Assembly (NCBI GenBank): GCA_023548195.1
Contig: JAJHZJ010000419.1
Span: forward strand, 315,542 to 379,541
Origin: Bettongia penicillata ogilbyi
Lineage: Eukaryota; Chordata; Mammalia; Diprotodontia; Potoroidae
Reading direction: 5' to 3'
DNA length: 64,000 nt
The notes under the pieces: generated by a model
What the model was told of the DNA's origin: nothing
Databases searched by the model: none
Seen by the model: only the letters and a program-made list of their open reading frames with translations
Program-made: the position numbers and the translations under genes
Shown here: positions 21,276 through 32,499 of the stretch, one piece after another
Layout of the letters: each line of letters begins with the position of its first letter
Numbering within the stretch: the stretch's first letter is position 1

Positions 21276-21687
21276 CCAATAATGCATGCCACCTGCTGTG
21301 GGAGCTTCTGCTGCTTGATGTGGCCTCTAAGGCTGGAGCTATGAGAAGACACTGGGTCAGCTGAAAAAACCCTCTCACTGACCTTTGATGCCGGTGGGTT
21401 GAGGGATCTACAAACCACAACTACTGCCACTGGGGATTCCACCCAGAGGCCTGCTTGGGTCCTGCTCTCAGTGAAAGACTGGGCTGGACTGCTCCACATC
21501 TGGTGTGACAGGCATTTCCCATTGGCCTTTCAGGTCACCCTGGGCTGGAACTCTCCTCCACTTTGTTGTTCTGTGGCTTCTGCTGCTCTAAAATTTGTTG
21601 AGAGTCTTTCTTCACAGGTATTTTATGGGCTGTGGGGGAAGGGCTAATGTATGTGTGTCTCTGCTCCACCATCTTGTCTCCGCCCCC

Positions 21688-22349
21688 ACTTTTTCTTTCA
21701 GATGCAGTGAAAAGGTTAGTATAAGAAAATGAATTATAGTGAGAAAATTGGTTCTCTAAAATCATGGAAGCAAAGAAAGCCAAAGTTGTATTTCACATAT
21801 TTGAGTGTAATATTTTTGTTGTTTCAACTGCATGTTACAATTAATTTTTCTTTTAGATGGTAATTGTATTCTCTTTAAATATTTGAAGCCGATGAGAGTG
21901 TTGCAAAAACAAATGAAAAATTACTACTTTGATGAATTTTTCACTAGAACTGAGTTCATCAACCTGTCAGGCATACCTGCTTTCAAAATAAATAGAAATA
22001 ATATCAGGGGAAAAATGTTTTATTTACTTTTTAACGTTTTTATTTTAAAATCTTGTTTACTCAAAACAATTTTATTTAATTTAACACCATTATAATATCT
22101 AGACATTTCTAATTGTGTGAAAGATGCAGATGTTTAAACTTACACCGTCCTCAGTGCCCTCCAACATGACTGTATGACCCAAGTAGATTTCAAGTTACAT
22201 ATGACAGGAATCATGAATGAAAAAACTAAAATGTCACACTATGTCTAAAAAACATTTTAACTTAAGTTCAAATTTAATTCCAAAAGAGCTGAGTAACAAA
22301 ATCACTATCCTATTCCTCCTTGAGTCACTCTCTTTAAGAATTCAATTGG
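21688..22349. other. Unassigned AT-rich DNA
   Basis: An 87-codon frame (21,832-22,095) follows an acceptor-like TTTTTCTTTTAG at 21,844-21,855, but no domain is recognised and no donor is evident. Confidence 0.35.
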
Positions 22350-22794
22350 AGAGGGACAGAGCCAAGATTGCAGAGTGAGAATAACTATTCACCCAAGCTC
22401 TTAGACAAACTCCTCCAGATACCTCTAAAAAGAGAATCGTACTAGATTTTTGAGGGACAGAATCCCATAGGAGACAGACTGTGAGAGATTCACAGCTCAG
22501 GACAGACTATATGGTTGATGGGAAGGATCTGCTCTGCAGGGTTGGAGGAACCCATAGTGCAGAGTGCACAGGCTGTATCAGCATGTCCCTGCTGCTTCAG
22601 TGCCAAGCAGAAAGCCCTGGGGAAGTCTGAGGCAGTGGTTGCACTTCAGTATCTTGGACATATCAGCCCAGAAATGGATTCCAGAGGAACCAATTGAGTG
22701 AGAGTCACAGCCTCAAGTATATGCAGCAGCCGCTCCTTGAGACTAGCAGCCCACAGATTAAATGACTATAAGTCATGTAGCTGAACTTTTGGAA
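22350..22794 (+). promoter_or_regulatory. Extra upstream 5'UTR module of the older L1
   Basis: It begins with its own degenerate YY1-like AGCCAAGATTGCAGAG, like the ORF1-only elements, and ends where a second 5' start-like motif (CCACAATGGCAGAG, about 22,797) begins. Element B at the left edge starts directly at that second module. Confidence 0.6.
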
Positions 22795-23443
22795 GCCACA
22801 ATGGCAGAGTGATCAGTAAATGCTATCTTCCTGTCCCCTTGTTGACCTTGAAAGAGCTATAAAATATTTACCCAGATAAAAACTGAAACAGTGGGATCAG
22901 AAGAAGGGGAAAACAGTCTCTTAGCATGTGAGGCTACGGAAATCACTAAGGAGGGTCCCTCTTGCTGTGGCTGAAGAGGACTAGTGCAGGACAAGAGCTG
23001 TCCCAGATAGCCACACATCAGCAAACCCGGAGGAAATCCAGAGCCCTGGGGAGGGTGAAATCTCACAGTCACCAGCACTAGTACCCCAGGCATGCCTCAG
23101 CAATGCAAGGGAATCAGAAACACACTAGGGCACCCAGGATCACCAATACTGAGCTGTCTATGCTCTAGCTCAGCAAAGGAAGCCTCCTGTGGCCAGACCA
23201 CCTATGCTTGACAATTAACAAGCTAACACCACGGTAAATCCAGGGAAACACCAAAAGATTTCACCTATCCTCTTCTTTCTCACTCCAGCAAACTCAGCAC
23301 CAGGTAAGCTGCAGCACTTTAGCTTCTAGTTGAAAGAACCAGAGGCCACAACATAAAAAGTCTGAAGTTCAAGATACAAGAACTGGGAGACAGAGCCCCT
23401 TGAGCCCTAGAACTATAGATCTATTTTAACAGCCAAGGAAAGG

Positions 23444-24535
23444 GTGATTATCATCATCATTAGTGAGAAGCAAAACAGGAAAGAAAAGACCCTAGAATCT
23501 TTCTATGGAGACAAGGACCAAAATACAAATACCAAAGAGGTCAGCATTAAGACTGTACTCCCATCTGAAACTTCAGAAGGGACTATAAACTTGTTGCAAG
23601 CACAAAGAACACTCTTGGAAGAGCTGAAAAAGAATTTTAAAACTCAAACTAGAGAAACAGAAGAAAAAGTGGCCAAGGACTTTAAAAGTATGAAAAAAGA
23701 ATGCACTTAAGAGAACAGCTCCTTCAAAAGGAAAACTGGACAAACAGAAAAAGAAGCACATAACCTAACTGGGAAAATTGAACAAAAATGAATTCGAGAA
23801 AAATAACACTTTATAAGGAGAAATTGGACAGATGGAAAAGGAGATGCAATAGTTAACTGAAGAAAGCAATTTAATAAAACTTAGAATTGGGCAAGTAGAA
23901 GCTAATGACTCTACGAAACATCAAAAATCAGTCAAACAAAATCTAAAAATGAAAAGACAGAAGAAAATGTAAAATATATAATTGGAAAAACAACTGACCT
24001 GGACAATAGATCCAGGAGAGAATATCTAAGAATTATTGACATACCAGAAAGCTATGATGAAAAAAAAAAGTCTGGATAATGTTTTCCAAGAAATCATCAA
24101 AGAAAAATGCCCAGAAGTCCTAGATCCAGAGGGCAAAATAGTTATTGAAACAATCCACCATTCCCCTCATGAAAGAAATTCCAAACAAAAAACATCAAGA
24201 AATGTACTTGACCAATTTCAGAACTATCAAGTGAAGGAGAAAATACTAAGTTAGCCATAAACAAAATGTTCAAATGTCGAGGAGCTACAGTCAAGATCAT
24301 ACAGGAACTTGGAGCTTTCACATTAAAAGACTGAAGGAAATGGAATATGACATTTCTTAAGGCAAAGGAGCTGGGACTACAACCAAGTATCAATTACCAG
24401 CAAAGCTGAACATAATATTTCAGGCAAGGAGATGGATATTCAGTGAAATAATTGATTTGCAGAACTTCATGATGAAAAAGCCAGAAGTAAATAGAAAATT
24501 TGATCTTCAAATGCAGGTCTCAAGAGAAGCATAAA
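23444..24535 (+). pseudogene. ORF1: L1 ORF1p of the older L1
   Basis: The N-terminal frame 23,444-23,710 reads SEKQNRKEKTLESFYGDKDQ..., then coiled-coil residues LLEELKKNFKTQTRETEEKV, ending in a stop at 23,708. The RRM region lies near 24,000 ('gacctggacaatagatccaggag'). The CTD frame at 24,036-24,254 contains KKSLDNVFQEIIKEKCPEVLDPEGK and ETIHHSPHERN. Several frameshifts and stops follow. It shares the ORF1 architecture of the ORF1-only family but is clearly more diverged. Confidence 0.85.
23483..23506 (+). other. PIP-box-like motif codons in ORF1 N-terminus (older L1)
   Basis: The codons read E-K-T-L-E-S-F-Y, aligned with N-K-T-L-E-S-F-F of the young copy although neighbouring residues differ. 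Confidence 0.55.
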
Positions 24536-24904
24536 AAGGTAAACGGGAAAAAAAATGTTAATCTATGAAAACTCTTTACATCCCTATAAGGGAAGATGAT
24601 ACCTGTTAATTTTGAGAATTGCATACTTATTATGAAATATAAAAGTAATATTCCTAGATAGAGGGAACAGGTATAAAGTAAATGATGAGATGATAAAAAA
24701 GTGATTTAAGTATGCTAAAGGAATGTAACAGGAGATGTGAAAAGGAGGAGGACACAGAAAATGGTAAATTACATCACAGGAAGAGGAACAAAATTATGTC
24801 ACAGTAGAGGGAAAGAGAGGAGGGAGATGAGCTTTTTTTGATATATACTCTCATCTGATTTGGTTCAAGGAGGAATCAACAAACTTAAGTATATAAATTT
24901 AACC

Positions 24905-25235
24905 CTATAGGTGATACAGGGACACTCTCAAGAACTTTGTATTGGACTGTGCAACTTGGGAGACCTGGCACAGGACCACTCAGCACGGCATGCCCACATC
25001 AGAAAAGGTGCTGTGCTCTTTGAGCAAAGCAGAATTGAGACAGCACAAAGTAAATGCAGGATAAACAAATTTGGGATATCTACCCCAAATATCCATACAA
25101 TCTGTGCCCAACCTGTGGTAGAGCATTCAGAGCTCATATTGGTCTCATCAGTCACTGTCGGACACACTGAAATTTCACTTACAATGGTGATGCCATTTTG
25201 GTCCACTTCTAAAACAGACAACAACCAATAGGAAG
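24905..25235 (+). mobile_element. RTE-type LINE 3' end fragment
   Basis: One frame encodes a C-terminal C2H2 finger with spacing C-x2-C-x12-H-x3-H (25,105-25,167) followed at once by TGA (25,168). The 3' tail 'gtgatgccattttggtccac...' ends in ACAACAACC. Such a terminal zinc finger and tail fit RTE-clade LINEs. The tail also resembles the SINE copies at 48.0, 48.3, 60.2 and 60.4 kb. It is 5'-truncated and inserted between ORF1 and ORF2 of the older L1. Confidence 0.55.
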
Positions 25236-25740
25236 TAGGAGGTGAAGGAGGAAAGAAGGGGAGGGGAGGATAAAGGAAGGTAAGAAGTAGTAAAGGCAAA
25301 GGGGAATAAAAGGGAGGGGAGTTGAAAGAAGGAAGGGAAGACTATAGGAGGTGGTGGTCAAAAATTAAAACTCTGTTGTGGAAAGGAAGGGAGAAAGGAG
25401 AACTAAAAGGTAAAATGGGGGGAAAGAGGATGGAGGGACAGACACAGATAGTAATCAAAACTGTGAATGTGAATGAGATGAACTCTGGCATAAAACAAAG
25501 ACAGCTAAATGGATTAAAAAACCATAATCCAACAATATATTGTTTACAAGAAATATGTTTGAAATAGTGCAATACACACAGAGTAAAAGTGAAAGATTGG
25601 AGCAGAATATATTGTGCTTCATCTGATGTATAAAAAAGCAGGGGTGGTAATCCTACTCTCAGACAAAGCAGGAGGAGAAATAGATCTAATAAAAAGAGAT
25701 AAGGAAACTATGTCCTGCTAAAAGGCACCATAGACAACGA

Positions 25741-25755
25741 AGCAATATCATTACT
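25741..25755 (+). repeat. Target-site duplication, left copy, of young element 2
   Basis: AGCAATATCATTACT; the right copy at 28,703-28,717 differs at one base (T to G). Confidence 0.88.
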
Positions 25756-25836
25756 TTTTTATTTTATTTTAATAAATTTATTTATTTATTTAACTTTTTA
25801 CATTTCTTTTCACAAATTTTTGGATTCCAAATCTTC

Positions 25837-25870
25837 TCCCCTTGTATCCCCTCCCCCACCCCACTACCCC
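25837..25870 (-). other. G-quadruplex-capable tract in 3'UTR (C-runs on + strand)
   Basis: CCCC runs at 25,838, 25,849, 25,853 and 25,858 onward mirror the G-runs at 10,646-10,671 of copy 1. Confidence 0.65.
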
Positions 25871-26605
25871 AAGCAATCTAATTTTCCCTATCTCCAATCT
25901 GCCCTCTCTTCTGTCATCCCTCCCTTCTCTTGTCTCCATCTTCTCTTTTCTCCTGTAGGGCCAGATGACTTTCTATTCTTCATTAACTGTATGTCTTCTT
26001 TCCTAGTTGCAACAACAATACTAAACAGTTGTTCCTAAAACTTTGAGTTCCAAATTCTCCCCATCCCTCCCTCCCCACCCATTCCCTTTGGGACGGCAGG
26101 CAATTCAATATAGGCCATATCTGTGTAGTTTTGCAAATGACCTCCCTGATAGTCGTGTTGTGTAAGACTAACTGAATTACTATCCCTCCTAACCTGCCCC
26201 TCATTGTTTCTCTTCTGTCTTTTGAACCTGTCCCTCTCCAAGTGTTGACTTCAAATTGCTCCCTCCTCCCTTTGCCCCCCCTTCCATCATCCCCACCCCT
26301 TGCAATATCTCCTTCTCCCCCACTTTCTTATACTGTAAGATAGGTTTTCATACCAAAATGAGTGTGCATTTCACTCCTTCGTTTAGTCAAATGTGATGAG
26401 GGTAAACTTCTTTTTTTTTTTTTTTCTCAGTTCTCCTCTTTTTCCCTCCACTAAAAAAAAATCTCCTACTTGCCTCTTAAATGACATATAGTTACCCCTT
26501 TCCATTTCCCCCTCTTTCCTCCCACTACATTTCTCTCTCATCATTTACCTTAATTTCTTTTAAGGTATGGTCCCATCCTATTCAGTTCAATCTGTGCTCT
26601 CTGCC

Positions 26606-26643
26606 TCTGTATGTGTGTGCATGTGTGTACATGTGTATGTGTG
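26606..26643. repeat. (TG)n-rich microsatellite in L1 3'UTR
   Basis: Imperfect TG/TATG units at the conserved seeding position of the family. Confidence 0.88.
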
Positions 26644-27185
26644 GTCCCACCAACTACCCAGATACTGAAAAGTTTTAAGAGTTAGAAATATTGTCTTTCC
26701 CTGTATGAATGTAAACAGTTCACTTCTGGTAAGTCCCTTAAGACTTCTCTTTGCTGTTTGCTTTTTCATGCTTCTTCTTATTCTTGTGTTTGAAAGTCAA
26801 ATTTTCTTTTCAGCTCTGGTCTTTTCATTAAGAATGATTGAAAGTCCTCTGTTTCATTGAAAGACCATATTTTCCCTTGAAGTATTATACTCAGTTTAGC
26901 TGGGTAGGTGATTCTTGGTTTGAGTCCTAGTTCCTTTGCCTTCTGGAATATCCTATTCCATGCCCTTCGATCCCTTAATGTAGAAGCTGCTAGATCTTGG
27001 GTTATCCTGATTGTATTTCCACAGTACTGGAATTGTTTCTTTCTAGCTGCTTGCAAGATTTTTTCCTTGAGCTGGGAGTTCTGGAATTTGGCCACAATGT
27101 TCCTAGGAGTTTCTCTTTTTGGATCTCTTTCAGGTGGTGATCGATGGATTCTTTCAATACTTATTTTGCCCTCTGGTTCTAGAAT

Positions 27186-27221
27186 GTCAGGGCAGTTTTC
27201 CTTGTCAGGGCAGTTTTCCTT
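27186..27221 (-). repeat. 18 bp perfect tandem duplication inside ORF1
   Basis: Units 27,186-27,203 and 27,204-27,221 are identical. They add six residues without shifting frame and are found only in copy 2. Confidence 0.95.
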
Positions 27222-27852
27222 GATAATTTCATGGAAGATGATGTCTAGGCTCTTTTTTTGATCATGAGTTTCAGGTAGTCCCATAATTTTTAAATTGTCT
27301 CTCCTGGATCTATTTTCCAGGTCAGTTGTTTTTCCCATGAGATATTTCACTTTCTCTTTCATTTTTTCTTTCTTTTGGTTTTGTTTGGTGATTTCTTGGT
27401 TTCTCGTAAAGTCATTAGACTCCATCTGTTCCATTCTAATTTTGAGAGAACTATTAAATTCAGTGAGCTTTTGAGCCTCTTTTTCCATTTGGCTCATTCT
27501 GCTTTTGAAAGCATTCTTCTCCTCATTGGCTTTTTGAACCTCTTTTGCCAATTGAGTGAGCCTATTTTTCAAGGTGTTAATTTCCTCAGCATTTTTTGGG
27601 GTCTCCTTTAGCAAGATATTACCCGTTTTTCATACTTTTCTTGCATCTCTGTCATTTCTCTTCCCAGTTTTTCCTCCACCTGTCTAACTTGCTTTTCAAA
27701 ATCCTTTTTGAGCTCTTCCAAGGCCTGAGCCCACCCGCCACCCCCCCCTGGGGTGTCTGGGGTACTGAGGCCCCGCCCTCCACGTCTTTCCCTGATGGCA
27801 AGAATATGTCCTGGTCATCAGATCCGAAGGTCGGGATCATTTGCATTTGTTG

Positions 27853-27876
27853 GAAAAAACTCTCTATAGTCTTATT
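27853..27876 (-). other. PIP-box-like motif codons in ORF1 N-terminus (copy 2)
   Basis: The codons read N-K-T-I-E-S-F-F at residues 8-15. Confidence 0.6.
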
Positions 27877-28012
27877 TTTCTTCCCTTTTCTAGGCATTTT
27901 CCCAGCCGGTTACTTGACTTCTGAGATTCCTGTCCACCCCCACCTGGATCCGCCCAGCTAGTGCTTGGGCTCTGAGATTCAAATGGGCTTTCCGAGGCAA
28001 GCTTTAGTTCTG

Positions 28013-28238
28013 GTGCTGGGGTTGGGGCAGGGCCTCCTCCCAGTCTCAGCTCCCTCAGGGGCTTTATGCAGAGACTTTCAGGAATGGAGCGGGTGGGGGC
28101 GGGGTGGGCGGCCCACCTCCTATGCTCAGTTCCCTCAGGGGCTTTATGCAGAGGCCTTCAGTAATAGAGCGGGGTGGGGGCAGGGCCGTCTCCCGGGCTC
28201 AGCCCCCTCAGGTTTTATGCAGGGAATCTTCCGTAATG
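28013..28238 (-). repeat. Three tandem ~75 bp promoter monomers (copy 2)
   Basis: The motif 'ttccctcaggggctttatgcagag' followed by 'ttcagtaatagagcgggg' recurs three times. It matches the three units of copy 1 in number and order. Confidence 0.85.
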
Positions 28239-28680
28239 CATATCCTGCCTGCTGCTGGGGGATTCCTGAGTCCTGGGCCGCTGCCACCTCAGCCGCCGCC
28301 CACGCCTCTGCCTCCGCCGCTTCCTTCCGAGGGGGCCCGAGTCATGGAGACACCCCACTCCCCTCGGCCAGCCTGGGCTTCTCTCTCACTGACCTGTAGC
28401 TTTTGTGGGCAGAGGGACTTTCCCGGCTGCCGGAGCTTCCGTCTCTGAAGCCTGTTCGGGTCAGCTTCTCTGGGGCCGCGGCCAGGGCAGCACTGGGGGT
28501 GGGGTCCGCTTTCCGGAGCATGATGGACCCTGGGGATGGGTCTCCAGGGCTCCCTGGAATGGAAATCTCTTCCACTCCGTTTCTGCACACCTTGTATTGA
28601 CCCAGAAGTTATGGGGGTCTCTTTTTACATTAATTCCATGGGCTTTGGTTTTGGAGCTCATAAACGTGCGTCCTTCTACT

Positions 28681-28691
28681 CCGCCATCTTG
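28681..28691 (-). promoter_or_regulatory. YY1-type initiator site at L1 5' end (copy 2)
   Basis: CCGCCATCTTG on the + strand is CAAGATGGCGG for the element, 11 bp from its 5' terminus at 28,702. Confidence 0.8.
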
Positions 28692-28702
28692 GCTCCGCCC
28701 CC

Positions 28703-28717
28703 AGCAAGATCATTACT
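28703..28717 (+). repeat. Target-site duplication, right copy, of young element 2
   Basis: AGCAAGATCATTACT, paired with 25,741-25,755. Confidence 0.88.
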
Positions 28718-31700
28718 AAACGTATGTGCTCCAAGTGGTATATCATCCAAATTCTTAGAGGAAAATTTAAGGGAGTTACAGAAAGTAATAGAAAGCAAAT
28801 CAATACTAGTGGGGGACCTCAATCTCCCCCTCTCTGAACTTGATAAATCTAACCTCAAAATAAACAAGAAATAAGTTAAGGAGATGAATAAAACTCTGGA
28901 AATGATAGATATGGTAGAATTTTGGGGAAAACTGAATGGAAATAGAAAGGAATATAACTTTTCTTAGCGATACATGGCACATATACAAAATCTGTCGATG
29001 TACTACTGCATAAAAACCTCACAATACAGTGTAGAATGGCAGAGATAGTGAATGCATCCTTATCAGATCATAATGCAATAAAAATTTATGTAATAAATGG
29101 CCATGGAAAGATGAAACAAAAATTAATTGGAAACTAACTAATCTAATCCTACAGAATGAGTGGGTTAAACAACAAATCATAGAAAGAATTAACAACTTCA
29201 TTCAAGAGAATGAAAATAATGAGACAACCAACCCAATCTTATGGGACACCGAAAAGCAGTTCTTAGGGGAAGGTTTATATCTTTGAATGCCTACATGAAC
29301 ATAACAGAGAAAGAGAAGATCAGTGAATTGGGCATGCAGCTGAATAAGCTCAAAAGAACAAATTGAAAATTTCCAAGTAAACACCAAATTAGAAATACTG
29401 GAAACCAAAGAAAGTTTAATAAAATTGAAATCAAGAAAACTTGAAATAATAAAGAAGACTAACAGTTGGTTTTAAGAAAAAAAAAAAACAATAACATTGA
29501 CAAACCTTTGGTCAATTTGTTTAAAAAAAAAGAAAGAAGAAAACCAAATTACTGATATTAAAAATGAAAAGGGTGAACTCACCTCCAATCAGGAGGAAAT
29601 TAAAACAACAATTATAAATTACTTTGCCCAACTGTTTGCCTATAAATTTGACAATTCAAATGAGATGGATGATTATTTTTTTAAATAGAAATTGCCCTGA
29701 TTTAAGAGAAAGTTGAATCCTTAAATAACCCCATGCCAGAAAAAGAAATCGAACCAGCCATCAATGAATTCTCTAGGAAAAGATCTCCAGGACTGCATGA
29801 ATTTACAAGTGAATTTGATCAAACATTTAAAGAACAGTTAATTTCAATACTCTACAGACCATATGGGAAAATCAGGGAAGAAGAAGTCCTCCCAAATTCT
29901 TTTTATGATACAAATATGGTTTCGATACTTACCCCAGGAAGAGTCAAAACAGAGAAAAGAAAATTATAGACCAATTTCTCTGATGAATATAGATGTAAAA
30001 ATTTTAAATAATATTTTAGCAAAAAGAATACAGCAACTTTTCATGAGAATAATACATTATGATCAGGTAGCATTTACACCAGGAATGCAGGACTGGTTCA
30101 ATATTAAGAAAAGTATTAACATTATTGATTGTATCAACAAAGAAACTAACAGAAACCACATGATTATCACAATAGATACAGAAAAATGTTTTTGACAAAA
30201 TACAACAGCCATTCCTGTTGAAAACACTAGAGAGCATAGGAATAAATGGAACTTTCTAAAAATAATAAGCAGTATCTACCTAAAACCTACAGCCAGTATT
30301 ATATACAGTGGGGACAAACTAGATGCAATATTCCAGTAAGATCAGGAGTAAAATAAGGATATCCATTATCATCACTATTATTCAATATGTTACTAGGAAC
30401 ATTAGCTGTAGCTATAAGAGAAGAAAAATAAATTGAAGGAATTATAATAGGCAAAGGAGAAAATAAGTTATCACACTTTGTAGATGATTTGATGATATAC
30501 TTAGAGAATCCCAGAGAATCAAGTGAAAAACTACTTGAAATAATAAACAACTCTGGCAAAGTTGTAGGTTACAAAATAAACCCACACAAATCTTCTGCAT
30601 TTCTATATATCACTACCAAAGTCCAACAGCAAGAGATAAAAAGAGAAATACTATTAAAAACCAGGGTAAACACTATAAAATATTGGGGAGTCTACATGCC
30701 AAAACAAACCCAGGACTATATGAACACAATTACAAAACACTTTTCACACAAAGAAAGTCAGATCTAAGTAAGTGGAAAAACATCAGTTGCTCATGGGTAG
30801 GTCAAGTCAATAGAACACAAATGACAATTCTACTTAAATTACTTTGCTTATTCAGTGCTATATCAATCAAACTATCAGAAAATTATTTTCTAGAGTTAAA
30901 AAAATAATATCAAAATTCATCTTGAATACAGAAGGTTCAGAATATCAAGGGAACTAATGAAAAAAGAAGAATGCTAGGGAAGGTGGCCCAGATCTTCCAT
31001 ATCTCAAACTGTATTATAAAGCAGCAATTATCAAAACCAGTTTGTACTGGCTAAGAAACAGCAGTGTAGAGCAGTGGAACATGTTATGTAGTCAAGACAC
31101 AGTAGTCAATGAATACAGCAAACTACTGTGATAAATCCAAGGACTCCAGCCTCTGGGATAAGAACTCACTGTTCAACAAAAATTGCTGGGAAAGTTGGAT
31201 AACAGTGTGTCAAAAACCAGGCATAGACCAATGTCTGACACCATACACAAGAATAAAGTCCAAATGGGTACATTATCTAGGTATAAATATTCATACTAGA
31301 AACAAATAAGTGGAGCAAGGAATAGTGTATTTACCAGATTTATGGAGAAGGGAAGAATTTTTTACTAAACTAGAGATAGAAAATATTGTGAAGTACAAAA
31401 ATAGATGATTTCGATTATATTACATTGAAAAAGTTTTTGGACCACCAAACCCAATGCAACCAAGATTAGGAGGGAAGCAGAAAACTGGGAAAGAATTTTT
31501 TCGATTAGTGTCTGTGATAAAACATCATTTCTAAAATATATAGAGAACTGAGTCAAATGTACAAGAATACAAGTCATTCTCCATTTGATAAATGGTCAAA
31601 AGATATGAACAGGCAATTTTTAAAGAAAGAAATTAAAACTATCGATAGTTATAGGAAAAAATGCTCTAAATCATTATTGATTAGAGAGGTGCAAATCAAA

Positions 31701-32499
31701 ACAACTCTGAGGTACCACATCACACCTATCAGATTGACTATCATGGCAAAATAGGGAACATGATAAATGTTGGAGAAGATGTGGAAGGGTTGGAACACTA
31801 ATTCATTGCTGGTGGAGCTGTGAGCTTATTCAACTATTATGGAGAGCAGTTTGGAATTATGTCCAAAGGGCTACAAAAATGTACATACTCCTTAACCCAG
31901 AAAATCCACTTCTAGGGCTGTATCCCAAAGGGATCATAAAAATGGGAAACACATGTACAAAAATATTTATTTATAGCAGTTCTCTTTGTAGTGACCAAAT
32001 ACTGAAAATCAAGGCCATGCTCACCAATTGGGAAATAGCTGAATAAATTGTGGTATATGAATGTAGTGGAATACTTTTGTGCTGTGGGAAATGACAAACA
32101 GGAAGACTTCAGAGAGGACTGGAAAGACTTATATGAACTGATGCTGGGTGAAAGGAGCAGAACCAGGGCAACTTTTTACACATCAACAACTACAGCGCGT
32201 GAGAATTTTTTCTGATATCCTTAGTATTTCATTGCAATGCAAAGACTTAAAAAATTCCCAATAGACTCTTAAGGCAAAATACCTTCCATATCCAGAGGAA
32301 GAACTATGGAATATCATCACAGAATGAAGCAGATAATTTTCTTTTGTATTATGTTTTGTTTTGTGTTATAATTACTCCCATTCCTTTTCATTCTTCTATG
32401 CCACATGATTAAGGTGAAAATATATTTAATAGGTATGCATATGTAGAACCTATATAAAGTTGTATGCCATCACAAAGGAGGTCCTTTCAGATTCCAGTT

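Larger units (their letters stand above)
18986..21687 (-). mobile_element. Intermediate-age ORF1-only L1 (HAL1-like), antisense
   Basis: The 5' end at 21,687 reads GGGGGCGGAGACAAGATGG on the minus strand. The 5'UTR (21,687-20,892) includes about 66 bp tandem monomers, followed by an ORF1 (20,891-19,812) and a 3'UTR to about 18,986, where roughly the last 60 bp plus the tail are missing. There is no ORF2. It abuts the plus-strand element tail to tail. Confidence 0.85.
26778..27897 (-). pseudogene. ORF1: L1 ORF1p, two frameshifts and an 18 bp duplication (copy 2)
   Basis: Starts MPRKGKKNKTIESFF. The frame breaks at an eight-G tract (27,742-27,749 as Cs on the + strand), and a second single-base loss near 27,620 breaks it again. 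From 27,614 a clean frame of 278 codons covers the rest of the coiled coil, the RRM (LENRSRRDNLKIMGLPE) and the CTD (QYCGNTIRITQDLAAS; RITYPAKLSIILQG), ending at TAA 26,778. An in-frame tandem duplication makes residues KENCPD appear twice. Otherwise it is nearly identical to copy 1. Confidence 0.93.
25756..28702 (-). mobile_element. Young ORF1-only L1 (HAL1-like), copy 2, full length
   Basis: On the minus strand it runs from GGGGGCGGAGCCAAGATGGC at 28,702 through a GC-rich 5'UTR with three monomers, ORF1 (27,897-26,778) and a purine-rich 3'UTR to an A/T-rich tail at 25,756. It lies in the endonuclease domain of the older L1's ORF2, flanked by a 15 bp TSD (14/15 match). It is very similar to copy 1 throughout and has no ORF2. 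Confidence 0.93.
25440..32180 (+). pseudogene. ORF2: L1 ORF2p (endonuclease-reverse transcriptase), interrupted and degraded
   Basis: Encodes the L1 enzyme that nicks target DNA and reverse-transcribes element RNA in the nucleus. The APE-type endonuclease starts with NVNEMNSGIKQRQLNGL and CLQEICL (25,460-25,565), is split at 25,755/28,718 by a 3 kb insertion, and resumes in frame with NVCAPSG. Next come LVGDLNLPLS (catalytic GDxN, about 28,812) and SDHNAIK (29,061-29,080). The reverse transcriptase includes [15 protein letters not shown] (about 29,968), a GxQDWFNI block (about 30,090), FVDD in place of FADD (30,477-30,488) and GYKINPHKSSAFLY. The C-terminal segment has WSCELIQLLWRAVW (about 31,815) and CTKIFIY (31,952). 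Many stops and frameshifts make it nonfunctional. Confidence 0.9.

Noticed and set aside
16366..21687. Twin-primed single insertion explaining the two opposed elements
   Set aside because: Both halves have their own 5'UTR and ORF1, so two elements are required.
21832..22095. 87-codon frame after an acceptor-like site
   Set aside because: No donor, no recognised domain; TTTTCTTTTAG is common in T-rich DNA.
24911..25231. 106-codon plus-strand frame in the RTE fragment
   Set aside because: Not the biological frame: the zinc-finger frame with its stop at 25,168 is in another phase.
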